64,000 nt of DNA from Candidatus Woesearchaeota archaeon (GTDB taxonomy: Archaea > Nanobdellota > Nanobdellia > Woesearchaeales > GCA-023898365). Positions 15,683 through 24,107 of the stretch are shown here, piece by piece (within the stretch, counting starts at the first letter, position 1; the number at the start of each line of letters is the position of its first letter). A program made the translations under genes and the position numbers. The notes under the pieces are model-generated. The model worked only from the letters and a program-made list of their open reading frames with translations. It was not told the origin of the DNA and made no database searches. Where the stretch lies: the NCBI GenBank assembly GCA_023898365.1, contig CP060219.1, positions 868,001 through 932,000 of the forward strand, in the 5' to 3' direction.

Positions 15683-18070
15683 TTACTTTTCTAAAGAAAC
15701 TGCCAGCTCTCCTTTTTCAAGAATGAGCGTTTGTGCCTTCGTTGCGCCAAGAATGTCTTGTTCTGCTTCTTGTAACAGCTCAATCTGTGACGCAGAAACT
15801 GACACAACCGTGAGTGGTTCGCGAAGAGAGAGATTTTGCTCTGATTTAAATTTACGTGCGGCAGTAACAATATGCACTAATTCTTTTCCAAAGGCAAAAA
15901 GATCTTCAGCGTCTTTATTTGCCTGCGTGCATTCTGGCCATGAAGAAACGGCAAGTGCAACATCGTGCTCAAACGTTTTAAAATACATTTGATAAATTTC
16001 TTCAGTGATGTGAGGAAGAATAGGTGCAAAGAGTTTGATTATGGAAAGCGTTGCAACGTACAAGGTATACTGTGCACTCAATGATCCTTCAGGATTCTTT
16101 TCTTTGTTATACGCGCGTTCTTTAACAATTTCTAAATATTGATCGCAGAACGTTCCCCAAAAAAACTGCTCACACACATATTTCGCTTTACTATAATTAT
16201 GCTCTTCAAACGCAGCAGTTGCTTCTGCAATAACTGCGTCAAGTTCACAAAACAACCATCGATCAACAATCGCAAGTTCTTTAGGAATTTCCTTTGAGTA
16301 TCCTTCAAGTTGCATGATGGCAAACTTTGATGCATTCCATAATTTAGTGACTAATTTCTGCCCATTTTGAAATTCTTTTTCTTGAAATGGTTGGTCCTCG
16401 CCAAGTTTTTGTGACGCTGCAAAATAGCGAAGCGCATCAGCAGAATATTTATCCATTAATGCAGAAGGATCGATACTGTTGCCAAGACTCTTGCTCATCT
16501 TTCTTCCCTTTGCATCAAGACCATGGCCGCTGATAACAATGTCTTTCCAAGGAATGTCATTAAAGTGCAAATATGCTTTCGCAATAGTGTAAAATGCCCA
16601 CGTGCGAATAATATCGTGCGCTTGTGGGCGAAGTGAAGCGGGAACGAGAGTTTTTCTTGATAACCAATTCGCATTGATATACGGCGAGACTGAACTAGTC
16701 ATCCAAGTATCCATCACATCTTCTTCTCCAACAAACTCGCTGCTACCACAAGTACATGGCGTTCTTGGTTTATCCTCACGAGGATCGATGGGCAAATCTT
16801 TGATGTCAGGAAGTTTGATTGCGGAGCATTTTGTACAATACCAAACGGGAAAGGGAACGCCATAAAATCTCTGACGTGAAATGCTCCAATTCCACTGAAG
16901 ATTTTGCACCCAATGATTATATCTTGTTTTCATGAATTCAGGATACCAAGATATTTTATCTGCTTGTGCAAGCAGCGCTTCTTTTTCAGAAAGAACATCA
17001 ATAGTCCATTGCTTTTTTTTCAAAAATTCAACTTCTGTAGAACAACGTTCATGAACATTAACTGCGTGGGTGATTTGTTTTTGCGCAACAAGGAGGCCTT
17101 CCTTTTCTAAATCTTCAATAATTGCTTTTCGCGCTTCTTTAATTTTCATACCTGCGTACGCGCCGCCAGTACTTGTTAACGTGCCGTCTTCATTGAACAC
17201 AATGCGCAGTTGCAAATTATACTTATGCCATTTTTCAATATCTTCTTTGTCGCCAAACGTGCAGACCATCATAAGGCCTGTGCCTGTTTCTTTATCTACT
17301 GCTTCATCAAACAAGATAGGCACTTCGTAATTGAACAAAGGAACAGTGGCAAACTTTCCTTTCAGATGCAAGTATCGTTCATCATCAGGGTTTGCAAAGA
17401 GTCCCACACAAGCAGGAAGTAATTCTGGTCTTGTTGTTGCAATAACTAACTCTTCCTCTTTTGCTTTGAAAATGATGTCATTGAAATGGCTTGACATATC
17501 AATGTTTGTAAGATCAGCTTGGGCAATCGTTGTTTGACATTTCATGCACCAAAGAGTCGGTTCTTCATGATGGAGCAACTTTCCTTTCGCATAGAGATCA
17601 ATAAATGAATGTTGCGAAACAATTTGCGCTCGTTTATTAATTGTTGAATAGGTTTCTTGCCAATCAACAGAGAGGCCAAGACGATTCCAGAGCTTACGAT
17701 AATTTTCTGCACCTTTCTTTGTTTCTTCAAGGCAGAGTGTAACAAAATCTTTTCGAGACGTGTTGCGTTTGTCAACCTTGTATTTTTTTTCAACAAAACG
17801 TTCAGTTGGCAGTCCGTTATCGTCAAACCCCATCGGGTAGAACACATTATATCCTTTCATGCGTCGGTATCTTGCGACAAATTCTGTTTGAGAATAACTT
17901 AAGGTGTGACCAAGATGTAAATGATCTGCAGAAACATACGGAGGCGGCGTATCGATGCTGAACACTGGTTTACTACTTTTTTCATCGAACCGAAAAAGCT
18001 GCTTCGTTGACCAAAAGGTTTGCCACTTTTCTTCAGAGGCTTTTGGATCATAATGTTTGGGCAAGTCCAT
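15683..18070 (-). CDS. valS: Valyl-tRNA synthetase
   Basis: The 795-aa class I synthetase attaches valine to tRNA-Val. Seen are the HIGH-type motif HLGH in YVSADHLHLGHTLSYSQTE, the CP1 editing domain with TTRPELLP and GTGLMMVCTFGD, zinc-knuckle cysteines (WCMKCQT and WYCTKCS...CTCGS), VMDTWMTSS, and the MSKSLGN loop. An upstream TTG at 18082 follows a Shine-Dalgarno-like stretch, but the ATG at 18070 sits 27 nt from a TATA box and is preferred. It is somewhat shorter than typical ValRS and has no obvious C-terminal coiled-coil arm. Confidence 0.95.
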   Translation of the reverse strand: MDLPKHYDPKASEEKWQTFWSTKQLFRFDEKSSKPVFSIDTPPPYVSADHLHLGHTLSYSQTEFVARYRRMKGYNVFYPMGFDDNGLPTERFVEKKYKVDKRNTSRKDFVTLCLEETKKGAENYRKLWNRLGLSVDWQETYSTINKRAQIVSQHSFIDLYAKGKLLHHEEPTLWCMKCQTTIAQADLTNIDMSSHFNDIIFKAKEEELVIATTRPELLPACVGLFANPDDERYLHLKGKFATVPLFNYEVPILFDEAVDKETGTGLMMVCTFGDKEDIEKWHKYNLQLRIVFNEDGTLTSTGGAYAGMKIKEARKAIIEDLEKEGLLVAQKQITHAVNVHERCSTEVEFLKKKQWTIDVLSEKEALLAQADKISWYPEFMKTRYNHWVQNLQWNWSISRQRFYGVPFPVWYCTKCSAIKLPDIKDLPIDPREDKPRTPCTCGSSEFVGEEDVMDTWMTSSVSPYINANWLSRKTLVPASLRPQAHDIIRTWAFYTIAKAYLHFNDIPWKDIVISGHGLDAKGRKMSKSLGNSIDPSALMDKYSADALRYFAASQKLGEDQPFQEKEFQNGQKLVTKLWNASKFAIMQLEGYSKEIPKELAIVDRWLFCELDAVIAEATAAFEEHNYSKAKYVCEQFFWGTFCDQYLEIVKERAYNKEKNPEGSLSAQYTLYVATLSIIKLFAPILPHITEEIYQMYFKTFEHDVALAVSSWPECTQANKDAEDLFAFGKELVHIVTAARKFKSEQNLSLREPLTVVSVSASQIELLQEAEQDILGATKAQTLILEKGELAVSLEK

Positions 18071-18093
18071 GGTTTTATGCAACTCCTCAGACG

Positions 18094-18101
18094 TTTATAA
18101 A
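18094..18101 (-). promoter_or_regulatory. TATA box of valS
   Basis: TTTATAAA centred 27-28 nt upstream of the ATG at 18070, supporting that start and a leaderless mRNA. Confidence 0.6.
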
Positions 18102-18103
18102 AG

Positions 18104-18379
18104 TTACTCTTCGAGCCCGTATGATTCGATAAAGCCCTTCATAGCAGAGAATTCGCGAAGAAAATCAAACCCTTTTGGAGTGAGCGAATACCTTTTTTTC
18201 CCATCTTTGATCGCTTCCTCTCGAACCAATTCTTTTTCCATCAGTTCGCCAAGGTAGAGTTTGAGCATTTTATGAGAAAGGTTTGATTTGTAGAGTATGT
18301 GGGTTGGCTTCATGTTATTTCCTCGTTCTTTAAGAACGATAAGGATATCGTGAATAATATCCAACCGGTTTCTTTTCAT
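18104..18379 (-). CDS. Winged-helix transcriptional regulator
   Basis: The 91-aa single-domain protein fits the archaeal PadR/HTH_45-like winged helix: a helical start (DIIHDILIVLKER), a recognition-helix segment (LSHKMLKLYLGELMEKELV) and a wing (KDGKKRYSLTPKGFDFL). It overlaps the membrane-protein gene upstream (ATGA at 18376), so it may control or sense through that partner. Target unknown. Confidence 0.8.
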   Translation of the reverse strand: MKRNRLDIIHDILIVLKERGNNMKPTHILYKSNLSHKMLKLYLGELMEKELVREEAIKDGKKRYSLTPKGFDFLREFSAMKGFIESYGLEE

Positions 18380-19032
18380 TTCTTCATCACATAAAAATTG
18401 ACAAGGAGCAGCACGTAGCCTCCAAGTTGAAAGATGTGGGCGAGCACGTAGAGGATACCGCCCGTTTTTCCAAACAAAAACTGTGTCGCGCTTAAAACAA
18501 ACAATCCAAACGCAAACATCACCAGTAATGACCCTCGCTTATGTTTGCGGGAATAATTTTGTACAAAATGGAGAAAGATCCACAAATAAAAAATAAGTGC
18601 AACAAGGTAGGATGCAACAAGTGGATGTGGTGAAAGGATGATGGTTGCAAAACTTAAAGCGACAAGAAGCCAGTAGAGTCGTTGTCGTTTGGTCTTCATC
18701 GTCACATAAAATAAGGTGACCAGTCCAAGGATAAGGAACAAGAAAAACGAGTAAATCATAATATCTTGAAAAATGGCAACTGAACTAATACGAAGTGCCG
18801 AACAGAGTTGTTCGTGAGCATTTCTCCAAGTGAGCATGTTAAACAATGATTGTAACACGTACGCAATTCCTAAAAACGTAAAGGATGCCGCAAAAAGCCT
18901 GCCTTGTTTGACGCCAGAATAGCGATAGACCTTGTAGGCAAACAGAGCAATTGTGAACGCGACAATCGCAAAGGCAAGTTCAAAAATTGCATCAAACCCA
19001 AGAAACCACGTCGGACAAATCGGAAAATCCAT
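18376..19032 (-). CDS. Seven-helix membrane protein coupled to a winged-helix regulator
   Basis: The 218-aa product has about seven hydrophobic helices and short charged loops (MKTKRQR, SRKHKRG). No enzymatic motif was seen. Pairing with a downstream wHTH gene by a 4-nt overlap suggests a membrane sensor and regulator unit, which is inference. The TATA box TATAAATG (19050s, read in reverse) is placed for a leaderless transcript. Confidence 0.65.
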   Translation of the reverse strand: MDFPICPTWFLGFDAIFELAFAIVAFTIALFAYKVYRYSGVKQGRLFAASFTFLGIAYVLQSLFNMLTWRNAHEQLCSALRISSVAIFQDIMIYSFFLFLILGLVTLFYVTMKTKRQRLYWLLVALSFATIILSPHPLVASYLVALIFYLWIFLHFVQNYSRKHKRGSLLVMFAFGLFVLSATQFLFGKTGGILYVLAHIFQLGGYVLLLVNFYVMKK

Positions 19033-19178
19033 GTACCGTGTAAATTATCACTTACCTATAAATGTTATGAAAAAAGAATATGCCGGTGCATATGTTGGCG
19101 CACTCACCTCCAACATGCATAACGTTGTATAGACATATTTCATAACCTTCTTAAAAACCCAATCGCTCACTTTTTTGT

Positions 19179-19517
19179 ATGCACCGATCATTTTCTCAAA
19201 ACGTCCTTGAACTAACGGCGCGCGTGCCGAAAGGAATGGTCACAACGTACGCTGATATTGCCCGCGCTTTAGGAACAGGAGCGTATCGCGCAGTAGGACG
19301 TGCGCTCCAAACAAACCCTTCGACAAAAACCTATCCCTGTCATCGCGTGGTTAAGAGCACGGGTGAACTTGGCGGATACTTTGGTGAAACGTCAGGGCCT
19401 GCGATTTTAGCAAAAAAATCCTTGCTTGAAAAAGAAGGCGTGCAAGTTACCGATAATCGCATTGTCAATTTTGCGGAGAAACATTTTCGTTTTTCAAAGC
19501 CAAGATTTTATAAATGA
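19179..19517 (+). CDS. ogt: Methylated-DNA--protein-cysteine methyltransferase
   Basis: The 112-aa product repairs O6-alkylguanine by irreversible transfer to its own cysteine. The active-site motif PCHRVV is present (Cys near 54), with the helix-turn-helix Arg segment (GTGAYRAVGRAL) and the preceding VTTYADIARALG. Only the C-terminal catalytic domain is present; the N-terminal domain of Ogt/MGMT is missing. Because the Cys is retained it should be an active transferase rather than an ATL protein. Confidence 0.9.
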   Translation: MHRSFSQNVLELTARVPKGMVTTYADIARALGTGAYRAVGRALQTNPSTKTYPCHRVVKSTGELGGYFGETSGPAILAKKSLLEKEGVQVTDNRIVNFAEKHFRFSKPRFYK

Positions 19518-19556
19518 GCTGCGTGTTCTTCATCCTTTACCTTTGAGGTGCCTTAA

Positions 19557-20561
19557 ATGAATGAACATCAACTCAAAGCCCTTGTGGCAAACGAATTTGA
19601 AGACATTGTCGGTCAAGAACGAGTAAAAAAACAAATCAAATCAGCCATTCTCATGAAGCGGCACGTTATTCTCGTCGGTCCTCCAGGAATTGGAAAGACA
19701 ACGCTTGTTAAAAATATTTCTCGATTGTTGCCTGCAACCACGTTGAATGATTGTGAATATCACTGTAGTCCAGATTTGCCTTCCTGTCCTCGTTGTCTTT
19801 CAAAAAAAAGCAAGGAAAAAATTTACACGGGCAATGATTTGTTCGTTCGTGTTCAAGGATCCCCTGATTTAACTGCAGAAGATTTACTTGGCGATATTGA
19901 TCCTATGAAGGCGCTGCAATTTGGTCCTTTATCTGAAGAAGCGTTCACTCCGGGAAAAATTTTTCAAGCAAACAAAGGCATACTCTTTTTTGACGAAATT
20001 AACCGAGCAAACGAGAAACTTCAAAATGCCCTCTTGCAAGCACTTGAAGAACGAAAAGTAACTATCGGCTCATACGCGGTTGATTTTCCCGCAGATTTTA
20101 TTCTTATTGGAACGATGAATCCTCAGGATGCAAGCACAGAACCTTTGTCTTCTGTTTTTCTTGACCGTTTTGATTTGGTCTACATGTCCTATCCTGCTTC
20201 TGCTGCTGAAGAGCAAAAAATTGTAGCGTCTCGAGGGCAAGAACTGGTGACGTTTCCCACAACGTTGCTCTCGCAAGTTATTGCATTCATACATACATTG
20301 CGAAAACATCCTGATGTAGAACAAGCACCTTCTGTTCGTGCCACTCTTGGTTTGTATGAGCGAGCACAAAGCAATGCCTATTTAGCAAACAGAACAACAA
20401 CAACGTTTGCCGACGTACGAGAAGCACTTCTTTCCGTTGTTGCGCACCGTATCGTTCTTAAACCAAGCAAGAAATTTTTGCAATCAGCTGAAGCATTTAT
20501 CCGTGAACAATTTGACTCCTTTGCGAGTGAACACGGGCTTTCGGAAGGTGATGTTCCCTGA
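19557..20561 (+). CDS. MoxR/ChlI-like AAA+ ATPase
   Basis: The 334-aa product has Walker A GPPGIGKTTLVK near 45, Walker B GILFFDEINRA near 145, sensor 1 GTMNP, and an arginine-finger region (FLDRFDLV). A cysteine cluster between Walker A and B (YHCSPDLPSCPRC) is an unusual insert that may bind zinc. MoxR proteins act as chaperones with VWA partners, and a VWA gene overlaps the 3' end by 11 nt. The complex may insert cofactors or remodel protein assemblies; the client is unknown. Confidence 0.88.
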   Translation: MNEHQLKALVANEFEDIVGQERVKKQIKSAILMKRHVILVGPPGIGKTTLVKNISRLLPATTLNDCEYHCSPDLPSCPRCLSKKSKEKIYTGNDLFVRVQGSPDLTAEDLLGDIDPMKALQFGPLSEEAFTPGKIFQANKGILFFDEINRANEKLQNALLQALEERKVTIGSYAVDFPADFILIGTMNPQDASTEPLSSVFLDRFDLVYMSYPASAAEEQKIVASRGQELVTFPTTLLSQVIAFIHTLRKHPDVEQAPSVRATLGLYERAQSNAYLANRTTTTFADVREALLSVVAHRIVLKPSKKFLQSAEAFIREQFDSFASEHGLSEGDVP

Positions 20562-21774
20562 TGATACTGATCGGGAAACACCAGAACTTGAAGATGGCAA
20601 CATAACGCCGCCAAATCAAGAAAAGTCAGATCTTTTCGAAGGAACACTTTCCCAATCTGATGAAAAGGATAAACTCTTACGATCGCTTGGTCAAATGGAT
20701 GAAGATGCGCTTGACAAGGGACGTATGCTTGCTGATGCATTCAACCAAGGAATGAGTTCATTTACGCCGTCATTACTGATGGAGCAATTAGCCACAAACT
20801 ATCAACAAACTGAACGATTACTTGGTCCTTCGCTTCTTCGTGCACTAACCGGATATGATCCGTCGTACATAGAACGAAATGTTTCCATTCCCGAATTTCA
20901 AAAAGAACTTGCAAAAAAAGTAGAAGAAAGTATTGAAGGAATGCAAAAAAAAGGGTTGCTTAACAAAGACGGCTCTATAAACGACTCAGGTATTTTGCTT
21001 GCAACCATAAGCAACATTTATTTCGAACTCGATCATCTTTCACAAAAAAATCTTTTCGGAAAAAGAACGCTCGAAAAAAGAGATGTGTATGGGGAACCAA
21101 CTTCGCTGCGACATTTCAGACGAGAAGATCGTTATAAAACAGTGGCGCTGCATGAAAGTCTCCGCTTAGCGTTACGACGCGGCCACCAGACGGTGCAAAA
21201 AAACGATTTGCTCTCGTATGAGCGAAAGTCAAAAACAAAACTTAATATCATCTATGCCTTAGACGCATCAGGAAGTATGCGAGGAAAAAAAATTGCTGCA
21301 GCAAAACGCGCAGGCATCGCACTTTCCTTTGCAACGTTGCGAGAAGAAGATCGTGTCGGCCTTATCGTATTTAAGAAAGAAGTAGATATTTCTCACGCAC
21401 CTCCTTGTCCGATTGATACTATCGCATCATCACTCACTACTCTTCGTACAGGCGGTCAAACAGATGTGGCAAAAGCAATTTCTCATGCGATCCCTCTCTT
21501 TCCAGAAAAAGAAAACAACCATCTCATTCTTTTAACAGACGGGCTTCAAACCGTCGGAGAAGATAAGTTAGCATATGTACTCGAACAAGTTTCTCTTGCA
21601 AGAAATCACGGCATCACCATTTCTGTTGTTGGTATTAACCTCGAAACAGAAGGCCGAGAACTCGCAGAACACATTGTTAATTTAGGTGCTGGCGAACTTA
21701 AACTCATTTCGAACTTAGAAGAGTTAGATTCAATAGTGCTTGAAGATTATTATGCCCTGCGAGAACGGGTGTAA
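20551..21774 (+). CDS. VWA-domain protein, partner of MoxR ATPase
   Basis: The 407-aa product has an acidic N-terminal half with long helices and a C-terminal von Willebrand A domain. The MIDAS motif DASGSM is intact (Asp near 238), with the later TGGQTD Thr and LLTDG Asp. The ATG at 20551 overlaps the ATPase gene; an upstream in-frame ATG at 20407 would lie deep within it and is rejected. Together the two resemble the MoxR-VWA/magnesium-chelatase I-D pairs. Confidence 0.85.
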   Translation: MFPDDTDRETPELEDGNITPPNQEKSDLFEGTLSQSDEKDKLLRSLGQMDEDALDKGRMLADAFNQGMSSFTPSLLMEQLATNYQQTERLLGPSLLRALTGYDPSYIERNVSIPEFQKELAKKVEESIEGMQKKGLLNKDGSINDSGILLATISNIYFELDHLSQKNLFGKRTLEKRDVYGEPTSLRHFRREDRYKTVALHESLRLALRRGHQTVQKNDLLSYERKSKTKLNIIYALDASGSMRGKKIAAAKRAGIALSFATLREEDRVGLIVFKKEVDISHAPPCPIDTIASSLTTLRTGGQTDVAKAISHAIPLFPEKENNHLILLTDGLQTVGEDKLAYVLEQVSLARNHGITISVVGINLETEGRELAEHIVNLGAGELKLISNLEELDSIVLEDYYALRERV

Positions 21775-21793
21775 ACGAATTCTTTTTCTGCGC

Positions 21794-22075
21794 TCACTCT
21801 TGTGCTGGTTCAAAGATGCCAATGATGTACTCTTTTTGTATGCCGCCACGACCATAGACTCGTTTTTCTTCTTTAAATTCATTTGATGATAGAAGCGCAT
21901 ATTCAATGCGATCAACGAATAACATTGAAGCGGATAAACTTTGATTTTTTGAAACAAGGGCTCTTGCTTCCAAAGATTGCTCTCCGTTGCCATGCAAAGG
22001 AACTGCCCTCGCGTCAAGAAGAAGAATTGCTTCTTTTCCTTCAAAACTCTTAAATAATTCTACTTTCGTTTCCAT
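21794..22075 (-). CDS. Hypothetical small protein
   Basis: The 93-aa product is predicted to be mixed alpha/beta with many short hydrophobic strands (EAILLLDARAVPLHG, SASMLFVDRIEYALL). No signal peptide or known motif. A TATA-like element about 28 nt upstream (22101-22110) supports the start. It converges with the VWA gene. Function unknown. Confidence 0.6.
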   Translation of the reverse strand: METKVELFKSFEGKEAILLLDARAVPLHGNGEQSLEARALVSKNQSLSASMLFVDRIEYALLSSNEFKEEKRVYGRGGIQKEYIIGIFEPAQE

Positions 22076-22170
22076 GCCAAAAAAAGGAATTCATCTAGAT
22101 TTATATGCTTTATTACTGCAAAGAGGTATTAATTTGTGTGGACGTACTTTTTGCAAACTCCACCGAATCT

Positions 22171-22178
22171 TTTATAAA
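22171..22178 (+). promoter_or_regulatory. TATA box of the L7Ae-S28e-L24e-ndk operon
   Basis: TTTATAAA, giving a predicted transcription start near 22200 and a leader of about 70 nt. This leader is unusually long for a window where many mRNAs look leaderless. Confidence 0.6.
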
Positions 22179-22201
22179 CGAAACTCGATTGCCAATTGTA
22201 A

Positions 22202-22230
22202 GCCAATGATTTGTGCTAAAGCATTGAGGC
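22202..22230 (+). promoter_or_regulatory. Possible k-turn in the L7Ae mRNA leader
   Basis: The predicted 5' end of the mRNA can fold as stem GCC/GGC, a three-nt bulge AAT, tandem GA/GA (22208-22209 with 22226-22227), a T-T pair and an upper stem-loop closed around TAAA. Bulge, tandem sheared GA and U-U is the k-turn recipe bound by L7Ae, whose gene starts 40 nt downstream. The lower stem is only 3 bp, so the call is tentative. Confidence 0.35.
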
Positions 22231-22269
22231 ATTCTTCACGTTTATTGAAGTGCCTTGGAGGAAACCACT

Positions 22270-22569
22270 ATGGCAAACCCACTTGAAATAATCGAAATTG
22301 CTCGAAAGACAGGTAAAATCCGGAAAGGAGTTAATGAAGTAACAAAAGCGATCGAAAAAGGTCAAGCAAAATACGTCGTCTACGCAGATGATGTTGACCC
22401 GAAAGAAATTGTTATGCATCTTCCTTTACTTTGTAAAGAAAAAGGAATTCCTTGTGCTTCTATTGAGAAGAAGGATGAACTTGGCTCCGCTGCTGGACTT
22501 CCAAAGCCTACCGCAGCTATTGTTGTTATTGATGCAGGAAACGCTAAAGACGACATTAAGAACGGGTGA
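22270..22569 (+). CDS. rpl7ae: Ribosomal protein eL8 / L7Ae
   Basis: The 99-aa product binds k-turn RNA; in archaea it is part of the 50S subunit, box C/D and H/ACA RNPs and RNase P. Seen are TGKIRKGVNEVTKAIEKG (RNA-binding Gly-x-Asn-Glu region), VVYADDVDPKEIVMHLP, and KKDELGSAAGLPKPTAAIVV. The ATG at 22270 is preceded by GGAGG and is preferred over 22255. It opens the classic archaeal order L7Ae-S28e-L24e-Ndk. Confidence 0.96.
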   Translation: MANPLEIIEIARKTGKIRKGVNEVTKAIEKGQAKYVVYADDVDPKEIVMHLPLLCKEKGIPCASIEKKDELGSAAGLPKPTAAIVVIDAGNAKDDIKNG

Positions 22570-22575
22570 ATGTGA

Positions 22576-22875
22576 ATGGCAGGCGATGAAAAAAAGAAAG
22601 CAATGCGCAGAAAATCCGGATCGGATGAAGCGCTCGCGAAAGGAACAGTTTCCTTCACGCATGCAGTTCCTGCAACGGTTGAAGAGCTTGTCGGTCGCAC
22701 TGGTTCTCGAGGAGAAGCAACGCAAGTTCGTTGTAAGATTCTTGAAGGACGTGATCAGAACAAGATCATTCGACGTAATGTGAAAGGTCCTGTGCAGATT
22801 GGTGATACGTTAATGCTTCGAGAAACAGAAATTGAAGCACGGCCACTCAACAAGGCCGGTCGAGGTAATAATTAA
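22576..22875 (+). CDS. rps28e: Ribosomal protein eS28
   Basis: The 99-aa product has the S28e core from about residue 32: ATVEELVGRTGSRGEATQV, RRNVKGPVQIGDTLMLRETE and EARPLN. It carries an N-terminal extension of about 25 charged residues beyond the usual 70-aa length. The gene lies between L7Ae and L24e, as expected for archaea. Confidence 0.95.
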   Translation: MAGDEKKKAMRRKSGSDEALAKGTVSFTHAVPATVEELVGRTGSRGEATQVRCKILEGRDQNKIIRRNVKGPVQIGDTLMLRETEIEARPLNKAGRGNN

Positions 22876-22876
22876 A

Positions 22877-23068
22877 ATGACAGCTTGTAGTTTTTGTGGT
22901 GAAGAGATAAAACCTGGAACGGGCAAACTCTTTGTCAAAAAAGATGGAAAGCTTCTCTATTTTTGTTCAAACAAATGTGAGAAGAACTTGGTCGTCCTTG
23001 GAAGAAAGCCTCGCAATGTTCGTTGGACAAAAGAGTTCAAGGAAAAAAAGAGCGCAGCGAAACAGTGA
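22877..23068 (+). CDS. rpl24e: Ribosomal protein eL24
   Basis: The 63-aa product has a zinc-finger fold with the pair CSFCGEEIKPG and YFCSNKCEKN, followed by the basic NVRWTKEFKEKK tail. The ATG at 22877 comes 1 nt after the S28e stop. An earlier frame start at 22832 overlaps S28e and adds non-homologous sequence. Confidence 0.95.
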   Translation: MTACSFCGEEIKPGTGKLFVKKDGKLLYFCSNKCEKNLVVLGRKPRNVRWTKEFKEKKSAAKQ

Positions 23069-23074
23069 TGCCCT

Positions 23075-23647
23075 ATGATGGAAAAAACATTGGTGCTCAT
23101 TAAACCTGATGGTGTACAGCGAGGTCTTGTAGGAGATATTCTTTCTCGATTTGAACGAGTAGGTCTTAAACCTGTTGCGATGAAAATGGTCTATCCTGAC
23201 AAGGAAATGGCCGGTCGTCATTACACTGATGACGAAGCATGGCTGTGCAGTGTTGGTGAAAAGACTCTCAAGTCGTATGAAAAGAAAGGCATCTCCCTTG
23301 ATCGCACTCCAAAAGAACAAGGCATGATGGTGCGAAGCATGCTCATGGATTTTTTATCGATGAGCCCGGTTGTTGCTCTCGCACTTGAAGGTCACAACGC
23401 AGTTGCGTTAGTGCGAAAGATAGTTGGTGCCACTGCTCCAAGTGATGCTGCACCAGGTACTATTCGCGGCGATTACTCGTTTGACAGCTACCAATTAGCG
23501 GACAAGTCAGAGCGAGCAGTCATGAACTTAATTCATGCATCGGATTCTGTTGAGAATGCAAACCTAGAATTAGCAATTTGGTTCAAGGATGAAGAAATTC
23601 ATTCATGGAAGCGCATTCTTGATGATTTGCTCTACATGAAGAAGTGA
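23075..23647 (+). CDS. ndk: Nucleoside diphosphate kinase
   Basis: The 190-aa product transfers phosphate between NTPs and NDPs through the histidine in NLIHASDS. Other blocks are LVLIKPDGVQRGLVGDIL, ALEGHNAVALVRKIVGATAP and GTIRGDYS. It is longer than the usual 140-150 aa because of an insert after residue 60 (SVGEKTLKSYEKKGISLDRT), as seen in some archaeal enzymes. It is the last gene of the ribosomal-protein operon; IF2 does not follow. Confidence 0.95.
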   Translation: MMEKTLVLIKPDGVQRGLVGDILSRFERVGLKPVAMKMVYPDKEMAGRHYTDDEAWLCSVGEKTLKSYEKKGISLDRTPKEQGMMVRSMLMDFLSMSPVVALALEGHNAVALVRKIVGATAPSDAAPGTIRGDYSFDSYQLADKSERAVMNLIHASDSVENANLELAIWFKDEEIHSWKRILDDLLYMKK

Positions 23648-23771
23648 TAATTCCTTTTCCATTATTTTTTTGAGTTTTCTGTCTTCTTGATTTATAAACT
23701 CGTTCTTCCAAAAACTATATAAAGTGGTTCTCTGCGATATATAGTGGGCATACTGCCTACAGGGGAGTACA

Positions 23772-24107
23772 ATGGAAACAGAAGATATAACATTAGGGGG
23801 GAATATTCGCCTTGCTGGATTTCGTGATTTTGGCAAGTCGGATATGTTTGTTGTTCGAAAACTCGTTGGTTCGTACGCGAGAAAGATTTCTGACGATTTT
23901 GGTGACTATCAGGAGCTTGTGGTAACTGCAAAATCAGTTCATGGTTCTGAGAAACACACGGGTCGTGTGGAAGTTCACGTACGGTTGACGCTGACGTCCG
24001 GAGAATTATTTGTGAGCGAAGAAGTTGATATGAATTTGTTTTCTTCTCTTGATGGGGCGTTTAAGAGTCTTCTTGCACAGGTCACCTCTCGACTTCGTAA
24101 GGATTGA
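23772..24107 (+). CDS. HPF/S30EA-like putative ribosome-binding protein
   Basis: The 111-aa product predicts a beta-alpha-beta-beta-beta-alpha order: a strand, helix (FVVRKLVGSYARKISDD), strands (ELVVTAKSV, GRVEVHVRLTL, ELFVSEEVD) and a final helix (AFKSLLAQVTSRLRK). This matches the hibernation-promoting factor/sigma-54 modulation fold, and a position near ribosomal genes is consistent. The call rests on predicted fold only. It overlaps lgt by TTGA. Confidence 0.5.
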   Translation: METEDITLGGNIRLAGFRDFGKSDMFVVRKLVGSYARKISDDFGDYQELVVTAKSVHGSEKHTGRVEVHVRLTLTSGELFVSEEVDMNLFSSLDGAFKSLLAQVTSRLRKD

